From assembly GCF_041358175.1 (NCBI RefSeq), contig NZ_JBGKBE010000003.1, forward strand, positions 186,001-250,000: a stretch of DNA of 64,000 nucleotides, written 5' to 3'. How positions within the stretch are numbered: position 1 is the first letter of the stretch; the number at the start of each line of letters is the position of its first letter. Below are positions 1 to 7,965 of this stretch, piece by piece. This DNA is from Muriicola sp041358175. GTDB lineage: Bacteria > Bacteroidota > Bacteroidia > Flavobacteriales > Flavobacteriaceae. The position numbers were made by a program, and so were the translations under genes. Under the pieces are notes generated by a model. The model was not told where the DNA came from and did no database searches. It saw only the letters and a list, made by a program, of their open reading frames with translations.

Positions 1-1589
1 AGGCTGCCCCTATTAAAAGTATTCCCCTCCAGGGTGAAAGGTAAGTGGGATGTTCTCACCTTTATACCGGCATTGAGAAGTTGAGCCAGAAAACGCGCAT
101 CTTCCATACTATTCCAATCGGTAACATAGGCATAGGAATCTGCAGCTGGCTTTGGATAGCTCTGCATATTTTGTAGTGGGACCGACTTTACAATGCTATT
201 CGATGCGATGGCATCCAGTCCGTAGGCATAAGGCAAAGACCAGGCCGTAATATCATAGGTAAGGGAATCACTTAATGCAGCGTCTGGCTCGAACAATACT
301 TTCACCATGGTGCCCTTGGCCTGATTCGTTGATACTACCAGGCTGTTGGAATTCATTTGTAAGCTCCCGCTTTTACCCGACTTATAATCGAAGCCTTTGA
401 CCTGTCCGTTGGTCCCTCTGCCATATTCGATTTTATGCTGTTCCAATAAGCTGGCCAGTGCATTGATATGGTCAGAATTGCCATTGAGTACATAGCTATT
501 GTACTTAAAATTCTTGGGTTGATAAAATTTTCTGAACTCCTCGTTAAGACTTGTTGTATTCTGAGAAGCTACCTCAATAGTTGATAAACCTGTAGTATGA
601 TGATGGGCTATTCTGTCTTTTAGTGTTAGGGTGTCTCCTATACTGGTTTTTACTCCCAGACCGGCACGTCCGCTGCCGCCCTGTTCATAAGTCATCCCTA
701 TGGCCCCGTTATAGGTAGGATAAGTATCGCCATAACTGGGATAGAAGAGATCAAAGCGCTCCTTGGTAAAATAGAACCAGCCATTTGCATCAAAATACTT
801 TGCATGATTTCTGCCAAGAGTCTCCTGGAAGGACCGTTGGAAGGGGGTAACCACTTCGTGATAAGGCTCGGCCGAAGGGGCAAAAAAGTAGGGATTATCA
901 ACACCTTGCTCGTGGAAATCCACGTGTACGTGAGGTAGCCACTGATTGTACATTACTAGTCGTTGCCGACTCTCCACCTGGGTTAGCCACGCCCAATCCC
1001 GATTGAGATCGAACATATAGTGATTGGCGCGCCCGCTTAACCAGCCCTCATGGTGCTCTTTGCTATCAGGGTTTACCTGGTAGGGGGTATTCTTAAATGA
1101 ATTGTAGAAGTTAACATAACGATCGCGACCATCGGGGTTTATACAAGGATCGATGATGACAACGGTGTTTTCCAGATATTCCTTTTTAGTGGTCAGCAAC
1201 TCATAGATGGTCTGCATTGATGCTTCTGTACTTACGCTTTCATTCCCGTGTACGTTGTAACTCAGCCAGACGATGGCTTTGGAAGCATTTCCTCCGCCTG
1301 TAGTGCTTTGAAGATGCTCTTGTCTGATAGTCTCGAGATTCTCCATGTTTTCCGGCGATGATACGTAAGCCAATAACAGGGGCCGTCTCTCATTAGTTTT
1401 GCCATAAGGTATCAGTTGAACGCGGTCAGCTGCTGAAGTCGCCAGGTATTTGTAATAATCAACCACCTGATGGTGCCTGGAGAACTGAGTTCCCAGTTCG
1501 TAACCGAGGAATTCTGAAGGGGATTGAATATTCTGAGAAAAAGTAAATAACGGAAGTATAAAAAGAAAAGAAAGAATCTGTTTTTTCAT
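1..1589 (-). CDS. Exported M14-family zinc carboxypeptidase (partial, C-terminus outside window)
   Basis: About 529 residues are visible; the gene runs off the left edge, so the C-terminus is missing. The start at 1589 gives a short signal peptide (MKKQILSFLFILPLF...) ending near a TFSQ site, so the enzyme should be exported. The zinc site typical of M14 is visible: an N-V-H-G-N-E motif about 110 residues in, supplying the first His and Glu, and later a V-D-F-H-E-Q-G stretch that supplies the second zinc His. The region between carries the expected D-P-C-I-N-P-D-G-R-D motif. It likely trims peptides outside the cytoplasm. It is divergent from bshC with a 223-base gap. Family assignment is firm, substrate is not known. 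Confidence 0.88.
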   Translation of the reverse strand, partial: MKKQILSFLFILPLFTFSQNIQSPSEFLGYELGTQFSRHHQVVDYYKYLATSAADRVQLIPYGKTNERRPLLLAYVSSPENMENLETIRQEHLQSTTGGGNASKAIVWLSYNVHGNESVSTEASMQTIYELLTTKKEYLENTVVIIDPCINPDGRDRYVNFYNSFKNTPYQVNPDSKEHHEGWLSGRANHYMFDLNRDWAWLTQVESRQRLVMYNQWLPHVHVDFHEQGVDNPYFFAPSAEPYHEVVTPFQRSFQETLGRNHAKYFDANGWFYFTKERFDLFYPSYGDTYPTYNGAIGMTYEQGGSGRAGLGVKTSIGDTLTLKDRIAHHHTTGLSTIEVASQNTTSLNEEFRKFYQPKNFKYNSYVLNGNSDHINALASLLEQHKIEYGRGTNGQVKGFDYKSGKSGSLQMNSNSLVVSTNQAKGTMVKVLFEPDAALSDSLTYDITAWSLPYAYGLDAIASNSIVKSVPLQNMQSYPKPAADSYAYVTDWNSMEDARFLAQLLNAGIKVRTSHLPFTLEGNTFNRGS

Positions 1590-1731
1590 AGGAAATATAT
1601 GAGATGCGAATCTCAAATCTAAGGATTTAAATCGAATTGATCATTTGAAATCTACTTCGAATTACCAGCCAGGATACGGGCACTAAACATAGAGGAAAAG
1701 GCATGTTTTATTCCATCAAACGTGAACTACA

Positions 1732-1792
1732 TTGAATTTGAAACAACTTAACGTATTTTTGGGATATGAGAATCGCCAGAACCTTATCTTTG
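1732..1792 (+). promoter_or_regulatory. Promoter boxes upstream of bshC
   Basis: Two matches to the Bacteroidota -7 box TAnnTTTG are present: TATTTTTG at 1754-1761, with a TTG -33 element at 1732-1734 (19-base spacer), and TATCTTTG at 1785-1792. The second would give a leader of about 15 bases before the ATG at 1813. Identification is by consensus only. Confidence 0.55.
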
Positions 1793-1812
1793 AAAAGCAG
1801 TAACAAACCAAT

Positions 1813-3417
1813 ATGCAGTTAGAAGGAATCCCATTCCGAAAAACCGGGTATTTTTCAGATCTTATCAATGACTACCTGGATGAGTCTGACTCATTAAAGC
1901 CGTTCTACGCCAGATTCCCAAACATAGAGTCCTTTAAGTCACAACTAGAGGAAAAAAAACAGTCATTTACAGAAAAGCAACGGACAGTCCTGGTAAAGGC
2001 TCTTAGAAAACAATACGGCGAGATTTCGGCAACGACCAGAACGAAGGAACATATAAAACTGCTGTCGGAAAACAATACATTTACGATCGTTACAGGTCAT
2101 CAGCTGAATCTGTTTACAGGTCCTCTTTACTTTCTTTACAAGATTATTTCTACTATTAATCTCTGCACGACACTTAAGAAACAGTACCCCGACTATCATT
2201 TTGTGCCCGTATACTGGATGGCAACAGAGGATCACGATTTTGAAGAGATCAATTACTTCAATTTTAAAGGGAAAAAGTTGCAGTGGAATCGTGAATCAGA
2301 AGGCGCAGTAGGAAGTTTATCTACAAAGGGGCTAGACGGGGTCCTGGAAATGTTTACTCTTGAAATGGGAGCCGGTAAGTTTGCCGCTGAACTGAAACGC
2401 CTTTTTAAAGAAGCTTACCTCAAACACGAGGATCTGGCTTCTGCAACCCGTTACCTTGCAAATGAACTTTTTGGAAAAGAAGGCCTTGTCATTGTAGATG
2501 GAGATGATGCCTTATTAAAACAATCCCTCGTTCCCTATATCAGACAAGATCTGTTCCAGAACATTGCATTTAAAGAGGTGTCAAAGACCATAAATAAACT
2601 GGAATCCGTTGCAGAAGGATATAATATTCAGGTCAATCCCAGGGAGATCAATTATTTTTATTTAAAAGAAGGGCTACGAGAACGCATCCTTGAAAAGGAT
2701 GGGATGTTTTATGTAAACAACACTGCCCTTGAGTTTACAAAAGAAGAGATTGCAAAGGAAATTGAGCAATATCCGGAGAGATTCTCCCCCAATGTAATCG
2801 CCAGGCCCCTTTATCAGGAAGTAATACTACCTAATTTGTGTTATATCGGGGGTGGAGGTGAACTGGCCTACTGGCTTGAATTGAAATCTTTTTTTGATGC
2901 TGTTGAAGTACCTTTCCCTATTCTCCTCCTGCGCAATTCAGCCCTGGCGATCACGGAGAAACAGCAACTCAAGCTTCAAAAAATGAACCTTAAGGTAGCC
3001 GACCTTTTCCTGGACCAGAATCGTCTGATCAATAAAAAAATACGTGAAATTTCTAATATAGACATTGATTTTAGCCCTCAGAGAAATCACTTGAAAGAGC
3101 AATTTAAAGAACTATATAAGCTGGCAGAGAAAACAGACAAATCCTTTCTGGGAGCAGTGAAAGCTCAGGAAGTAAAACAATTAAAAGGACTCGACAAACT
3201 TGAGAAAAGGCTGTTGAAAGCTCAGAAAAGAAAGTTGAAAGATCAGGTGGTTCGGATGACGGAAATCCAGAATGAACTATTTCCAAATCAATCTCTTCAG
3301 GAACGCAGTCTTAATTTTTCAGAACTCTATCTCGACATAGGGGAAGATTTGATTCCTAAGCTCATTAAATCCCTCGATCCGCTGGCAAAGGAATTTTATG
3401 TTCTTCGATTTCCCTGA
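1813..3417 (+). CDS. bshC: Bacillithiol biosynthesis cysteine-adding enzyme BshC
   Basis: 534 residues, the usual length for BshC, which catalyses the last step of bacillithiol synthesis by adding cysteine to glucosaminyl-malate. The family signature region around residues 93-150 is present: VTGHQLNLFTGPLYFLYK, followed by P-V-Y-W-M-A-T-E-D-H-D-F-E-E-I. The C-terminal third is rich in Lys, Glu and Leu and reads as a coiled coil (about 385-500), as in the family. Cytoplasmic, no signal peptide. It is followed after 54 bases by a PLP decarboxylase on the same strand, but there is no obvious metabolic link. BshA and BshB are not in the window. Confidence 0.93.
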   Translation: MQLEGIPFRKTGYFSDLINDYLDESDSLKPFYARFPNIESFKSQLEEKKQSFTEKQRTVLVKALRKQYGEISATTRTKEHIKLLSENNTFTIVTGHQLNLFTGPLYFLYKIISTINLCTTLKKQYPDYHFVPVYWMATEDHDFEEINYFNFKGKKLQWNRESEGAVGSLSTKGLDGVLEMFTLEMGAGKFAAELKRLFKEAYLKHEDLASATRYLANELFGKEGLVIVDGDDALLKQSLVPYIRQDLFQNIAFKEVSKTINKLESVAEGYNIQVNPREINYFYLKEGLRERILEKDGMFYVNNTALEFTKEEIAKEIEQYPERFSPNVIARPLYQEVILPNLCYIGGGGELAYWLELKSFFDAVEVPFPILLLRNSALAITEKQQLKLQKMNLKVADLFLDQNRLINKKIREISNIDIDFSPQRNHLKEQFKELYKLAEKTDKSFLGAVKAQEVKQLKGLDKLEKRLLKAQKRKLKDQVVRMTEIQNELFPNQSLQERSLNFSELYLDIGEDLIPKLIKSLDPLAKEFYVLRFP

Positions 3418-3471
3418 TGATTCAGAAGTTTCAGGTTTTTTATCGAATAAATTGATTTTAATAACCCACCC

Positions 3472-4848
3472 ATGCACAACATAGATATCGATTTGGTAGA
3501 AATGACACTCGATGTCATGAAATATGCCATTAACAGGATCACCAATAATTCGCCTTCCTTAGGAGAGATCAAAAAGGAAGAAGAGCTGCTTGCCCTGGTC
3601 GGGGAGACTATAACTCCCGAGGGGATAGGAGGGGAGAAGGCTTTTGAGCTGTTTCGCGATGTACTTGTGAAGTCAACAGTCCCTATAGACCACCCCAGGC
3701 ATCTTGCATTTGTTCCGGCCTCCCCAACACGAGCTGCGGTGATGTTCGATTTGGTTACATCGGCATCAAGCATCCACGGAGCCTATTGGATGGAAGGAGC
3801 AGGGGGAATTTTCTGTGAGAATCAGGCAATGAAATGGTTGGTTTCCCTTACGGGTATGCCGGCAGGAGCTTTTGGGGTGTTCACCAGCGGGGGAACCGCT
3901 GCCAATCTTTCCGCTATGGTCACTGCCCGTGAAAAATGGCGTAAAAAGCCCGAAAACTGCAATAAAAAAGGCCTGATTATAACTTCTTCAGGAGCGCATT
4001 CGTCCATTAAGGCCATGGCCAAAGTGATCGATGCCGATGTCCACCTTGTTGAAACGGACGGACCTATGACCAGTTTAGCCCTGCAAGAGCAGATCAATTC
4101 GATGGATATTGATAAACGAGAACGCTTGTTCGCTATTGTGGCTACCGGTGGCACTACCAATGCCGGAATAATAGATGATCTCCAGGGTATTGCCGCCGTT
4201 TGTGAAAAAGAAGAGCTGTGGTTTCATGTAGATGCAGCCTACGGAGGTGGGGCACTGGTTGCGGAATCTGTAAGACATCTTTTTAATGGGATTGAAAAAG
4301 CAGACAGTATTACCATCGACCCGCATAAATGGCTTTTTTCCCCATATGATTGTGGAGCAATCCTATATAAAGAGCCTGCGCTTGCCCTGGAGGCACATTC
4401 TCAGGAGGGCTCATACCTCGATATTTTTAAAGATGAAGGCGCCAGCGGTTTTAACCCTGCGGATTACCAGATCCAGTTAACCCGAAGGTTAAGGGGAATG
4501 CCTCTGTGGTTTTCTCTTGCTACTCATGGCACGGAGAAGTACAAATGGGCTGTGGAACGGGGTATAGAATTGGCTAATAAAGCCGGTGAATTAATAGAAG
4601 GGAGATCAGAACTATCCCTGGTGAGACCACCCAGCTTGTCTTGTGTCTTATTCCGGCGTGAAGGCTGGAATGCGCACCAATATAAAGAGTGGACCTACCG
4701 AAACCACAGGGATGGGATAGCTTTGGTGACACCTACCTTGTGGAAATCTGAGGGGGAGTACCAGACGGTATTACGCTTTTGTTTTATAAACCCGGACACT
4801 ACAGAAGAAGACATCAGGGTTATTTTAGATACCCTGGGAGAACCTTAG
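3472..4848 (+). CDS. PLP-dependent group II decarboxylase (aromatic-L-amino-acid/glutamate decarboxylase type)
   Basis: 458 residues of the fold-type I pyridoxal-phosphate decarboxylase family. The cofactor lysine sits in T-I-D-P-H-K-W-L near residue 286. Other family marks are the V-D-A-A-Y-G-G-G segment that holds the PLP ring nitrogen Asp, and the F-T-S-G-G-T-A-A-N phosphate-contact motif near residue 137. The reaction is probably removal of the alpha-carboxyl of an amino acid (aromatic residue, glutamate or aspartate), but sequence reading alone cannot choose the substrate. The start at 3472 gives the conventional N-terminus. It ends 12 bases before a convergent gene. Confidence 0.85.
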   Translation: MHNIDIDLVEMTLDVMKYAINRITNNSPSLGEIKKEEELLALVGETITPEGIGGEKAFELFRDVLVKSTVPIDHPRHLAFVPASPTRAAVMFDLVTSASSIHGAYWMEGAGGIFCENQAMKWLVSLTGMPAGAFGVFTSGGTAANLSAMVTAREKWRKKPENCNKKGLIITSSGAHSSIKAMAKVIDADVHLVETDGPMTSLALQEQINSMDIDKRERLFAIVATGGTTNAGIIDDLQGIAAVCEKEELWFHVDAAYGGGALVAESVRHLFNGIEKADSITIDPHKWLFSPYDCGAILYKEPALALEAHSQEGSYLDIFKDEGASGFNPADYQIQLTRRLRGMPLWFSLATHGTEKYKWAVERGIELANKAGELIEGRSELSLVRPPSLSCVLFRREGWNAHQYKEWTYRNHRDGIALVTPTLWKSEGEYQTVLRFCFINPDTTEEDIRVILDTLGEP

Positions 4849-4860
4849 ATTGCATTGATC

Positions 4861-5409
4861 CTATGGGACGATAAATTCGCCCTCCCACCGATCATTTTCC
4901 CGGGAATAATTCACACGAATGTGATTAGGACGTTTTAACTGAAGGTATTCTATTTTAAAGGGGATGACTTCAATGATACAAAAATGATCCTCATCGTCGA
5001 GGTAGTCTAACTGATCAGGACTGTCGAGGCTAGTTCCAGGTGTAGACACCGTTGTATAATCTTTTCTTGCTTTTAGCTCTATTTCATCCCATGCTTGGGA
5101 GATAGCCTCCTTATCATGAATTACATTGGCGATTCCTTCCATTCGAATCTGAGTCAGCGTCTGTGGATTGTAAAATAACAGGCCAACATTTTTATTTTCC
5201 TGTAAGTGGATCATTTTTTTTGACCTGCTGTCGGTATAAAAAATGAGTTTCAGATCCTTTTCAAATTTTCGCAATACGACAGTTCTCAGTCGGGCGACTC
5301 GCTCCAAACCCACTGTGGCCAGGGTAAAATAGCGATAAGGGTGGTCTTTATCAGAGGCAGCCCGTTGCAGTTCAGTTTTAATTTCCTCTAAATAATTTTG
5401 AATCATCAA
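4861..5409 (-). CDS. Pyridoxamine 5'-phosphate oxidase-like FMN-binding protein
   Basis: 182 residues of the FMN-binding split-barrel fold. The N-terminal part holds the strand order of PNPOx-like proteins: a F-T-L-A-T-V segment, then R-L-R-T-V-V-L-R, then the I-F-Y-T-D-S-R-S-K-K loop that in PdxH contacts FMN phosphate. The C-terminus has a F-C-I-I-E-V-I-P strand, I-E-Y-L-Q-L and a final R-W-E-G-E-F-I-V-P. It is shorter than true PdxH and lacks its usual R-L-A-P terminus, so it is likely one of the Bacteroidota-type flavin-dependent paralogues of unknown substrate rather than the vitamin B6 oxidase itself. Cytoplasmic. Confidence 0.75.
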   Translation of the reverse strand: MMIQNYLEEIKTELQRAASDKDHPYRYFTLATVGLERVARLRTVVLRKFEKDLKLIFYTDSRSKKMIHLQENKNVGLLFYNPQTLTQIRMEGIANVIHDKEAISQAWDEIELKARKDYTTVSTPGTSLDSPDQLDYLDDEDHFCIIEVIPFKIEYLQLKRPNHIRVNYSRENDRWEGEFIVP

Positions 5410-5553
5410 TGTGTTATTTATGTATTAAAGATAAAAATTTTGAAGATGAGGTAGGGTTTTTTTAAAGTGAGTTGTTCTATAATAAATTGCTTTGAAAAAG
5501 AATTTTAGCAAAGTGTCATAAAAATTCATGTGTTTAGGTTGGTTTTTGATTTG

Positions 5554-5590
5554 AAAGCCCTGACCGTAGGGGTCAGGGCTTTTCTTTTTC
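5554..5590. terminator. Bidirectional intrinsic terminator
   Basis: AAAGCCCTGACC and GGTCAGGGCTTT form a perfect stem around a GTAG loop, followed by a T-rich run. It lies between two minus-strand genes and most directly ends the SIMPL gene (5618-6343) reading leftward. Confidence 0.85.
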
Positions 5591-5617
5591 CTCCTATTGT
5601 TCTTATAAATTTCATAT

Positions 5618-6343
5618 TTATTGCACTTCGTAATCTAGCCGCATGGTAATAGAGGCGGTTTTTTTCTTTTCTGAAGTATTGTAAACCCCGCCCCAACTGT
5701 ATTCTTCATCTGAGTTTTGTCCTGTTATCTGAAATACTCCCATTTTGGCTGAGAGAAGATTTCCAAGGTCTCCGCCTGAATTTTCTGCTATTTTTTCTGC
5801 CCGAAGTCGAGCATCTTCCGTAGCCTGAGCAATCATTTTAATTTTCAGATCGGCCAATTGGGTGTAATAATATCTGGGAGGAGAGGAGTTAAATTGAACT
5901 CCCTTATTCAGCAATTCAGTGATTTCTCTTGCCACTTCCTCAATGAGCTCTACATCATTTGATTCGATTTTTACGCTCTGTGTTAAGGAATACCCTCGAA
6001 AAACACTCCCAATATAATTTCCATTGTCGTATTTGTTGTCCCTTTGTTCTGCGGTCTGAACCGAATTGAAGATGATATTTGCCTCAGGAATTCCTTTCGA
6101 TAATAAATAATTCTTCACTATTTCCTTATCTGTATTGAGCTGTTCAAAGGCCGCTTTAAGGTTGGTGTTAAAGGTTGAAAAATATCCTTCCCAAACGATA
6201 AGATCAGAAGTAAAATTCTCGTTTCCAAGGCCAGTCACTGTGATGATCTTGGGGGGATTGGCTCTATCCTTATAGGCATTGCCAAGAAAGAAGGCTGCAA
6301 TTATTATCGATATTCCAAAAATCAGGGAGGATGCGTGTTTCAT
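5618..6343 (-). CDS. SIMPL-domain protein (DUF541), membrane-anchored
   Basis: 241 residues: one hydrophobic anchor at about residues 6-23 (SSLIFGISIIIAAFFLG), then a SIMPL domain that begins with the typical I-T-V-T-G-L-G strand. The domain contains the family pattern of a long helix (LNTDKEIVKNYLLSKGI) followed by I-I-F-N-S-V-Q-T and a G-Y-S-L-T-Q-S-V-K-I strand. SIMPL proteins form oligomeric rings and have been linked to oxidative-stress protection (YggE type), but a biochemical activity is not established. It is divergent from guaA and ends at a strong terminator. Confidence 0.82.
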   Translation of the reverse strand: MKHASSLIFGISIIIAAFFLGNAYKDRANPPKIITVTGLGNENFTSDLIVWEGYFSTFNTNLKAAFEQLNTDKEIVKNYLLSKGIPEANIIFNSVQTAEQRDNKYDNGNYIGSVFRGYSLTQSVKIESNDVELIEEVAREITELLNKGVQFNSSPPRYYYTQLADLKIKMIAQATEDARLRAEKIAENSGGDLGNLLSAKMGVFQITGQNSDEEYSWGGVYNTSEKKKTASITMRLDYEVQ

Positions 6344-6385
6344 TTTCTTAAAGGTTGATAACCGTATAATAAATATAGAAAAAAC

Positions 6386-6418
6386 TTGGTCCGAAAATAG
6401 CTCAAATTGCTATTTTTG
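6386..6418 (+). promoter_or_regulatory. guaA promoter almost touching the start codon
   Basis: TATTTTTG at 6411-6418 matches TAnnTTTG exactly, with a TTG at 6386-6388. The ATG is at 6422, three bases after the box, so the transcript should begin at or next to the start codon (a leaderless or near-leaderless message). Confidence 0.6.
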
Positions 6419-6421
6419 CCC

Positions 6422-7954
6422 ATGCAAAACAACGTCCTTATCCTTGATTTTGGCTCCCAGTACACCCAGCTCATCGCTCGCCGGGTGAGGGAACTCAATA
6501 TATATTGTGAAATTAAACCATATAATAAGCTACCTGAAGATCTCTCTGAATACAAGGCCGTAATTCTTTCGGGATCTCCTTCTTCAGTGCGTTCCGATGA
6601 AGCACCACATCCCGAGCTTAACGGGATAAAAGGTAAGATACCCCTTCTGGGCGTCTGCTATGGAGCCCAGTATATAGCGCATTTTCACGGGGGAAATGTG
6701 GCCCCGTCCAAGACAAGGGAATACGGCAGAGCCCGACTTTCAAAAATCAAGGAAGGGGAACCTTTTTTTAAGAACATATCAACCGGATCACAGGTCTGGA
6801 TGAGCCATTCAGATACCATACAGCAACTACCTCCAAAGGCAGAACTGCTGGCCAGCACGGCTGATGTGGAAATTGCAGCCTACAAGATCGCGCAGGAAAA
6901 GATATATGCCATACAGTTTCATCCCGAGGTTTACCACACCAAAGATGGGAAACAGTTACTGGAAAATTTTCTCGTCGGTATTGCCGGACTGGAACAAACG
7001 TGGACGCCCGATGCCTTTGTTGAGACAACCGTAGAGGAATTAAAAAAAGAAATTGGAGATGACAAAGTAATCCTGGGACTCTCCGGAGGGGTGGATTCAA
7101 CCGTGGCCGCTGTCTTATTGCACAAGGCTATCGGTAAACACCTGCATTGCATTTTTGTCAATAACGGACTGCTTAGGAAAAATGAGTTCGAAGAAGTGCT
7201 CGATCAATACGAGCATATGGGGTTAAACGTAAAAGGTGTTGATGCTTCGGCACGCTTTTTGGATGCCTTGGCTGGGGAAGAGGATCCTGAGAAGAAACGC
7301 AAGATCATCGGCGGCGTCTTTATCGATGTCTTTGACGATGAAGCCCATAAGGTGGAGGATGCCAAATGGCTGGCGCAGGGAACGATTTACCCAGACCGTA
7401 TAGAATCGGTTTCCGCCTCGGGAGGCCCGTCGGCAACCATTAAAAGCCATCATAACGTTGGTGGATTGCCAGATTATATGAAATTAAAAGTAGTGGAGCC
7501 CTTAAAAATGTTATTTAAAGACGAAGTGAGAAGGGTAGGCGCTACTTTGGAAATTGCCGATGAACGCCTTGGCAGACACCCTTTTCCGGGTCCCGGACTG
7601 GCAATCAGAATTATGGGGGATATTACCCGGGAGAAAGTGGCTATGCTGCAGGAAGTGGATGCTATATTTATTGATGGCCTGAGGGAATGGGGCCTTTACG
7701 ACGATGTCTGGCAGGCAGGTGCTATGTTGCTTCCCGTGCATAGTGTAGGTGTGATGGGAGATGAAAGAACTTATGAAAAGTGCGTCGCATTGAGAGCTGT
7801 AGAAAGCACAGACGGAATGACAGCAGATTGGGTAAATTTACCCTATGAATTCCTGCAAAAAATGTCTAATGACATTATTAATAAGGTTCCAGGGGTAAAC
7901 AGAGTGGTTTATGACATAAGTTCTAAACCGCCGGCAACCATAGAGTGGGAATAA
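6422..7954 (+). CDS. guaA: GMP synthase (glutamine-hydrolysing)
   Basis: 510 residues from the ATG at 6422; a TTG at 6407 in the same frame is rejected because the promoter box overlaps it and the protein conventionally starts just before V-L-I-L-D-F-G. It converts XMP to GMP using ATP and glutamine. The N-terminal class I amidotransferase has the nucleophile C79 in G-V-C-Y-G and the F-H-P-E-V-Y His/Glu pair. The ATP pyrophosphatase domain starts with the P-loop L-G-L-S-G-G-V-D-S-T, and the C-terminal dimerisation domain ends in the usual S-S-K-P-P-A-T-I-E-W-E. Full length and intact. The next gene starts 12 bases downstream, so co-transcription is likely. Confidence 0.97.
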   Translation: MQNNVLILDFGSQYTQLIARRVRELNIYCEIKPYNKLPEDLSEYKAVILSGSPSSVRSDEAPHPELNGIKGKIPLLGVCYGAQYIAHFHGGNVAPSKTREYGRARLSKIKEGEPFFKNISTGSQVWMSHSDTIQQLPPKAELLASTADVEIAAYKIAQEKIYAIQFHPEVYHTKDGKQLLENFLVGIAGLEQTWTPDAFVETTVEELKKEIGDDKVILGLSGGVDSTVAAVLLHKAIGKHLHCIFVNNGLLRKNEFEEVLDQYEHMGLNVKGVDASARFLDALAGEEDPEKKRKIIGGVFIDVFDDEAHKVEDAKWLAQGTIYPDRIESVSASGGPSATIKSHHNVGGLPDYMKLKVVEPLKMLFKDEVRRVGATLEIADERLGRHPFPGPGLAIRIMGDITREKVAMLQEVDAIFIDGLREWGLYDDVWQAGAMLLPVHSVGVMGDERTYEKCVALRAVESTDGMTADWVNLPYEFLQKMSNDIINKVPGVNRVVYDISSKPPATIEWE

Positions 7955-7965
7955 ACGTATATAAC

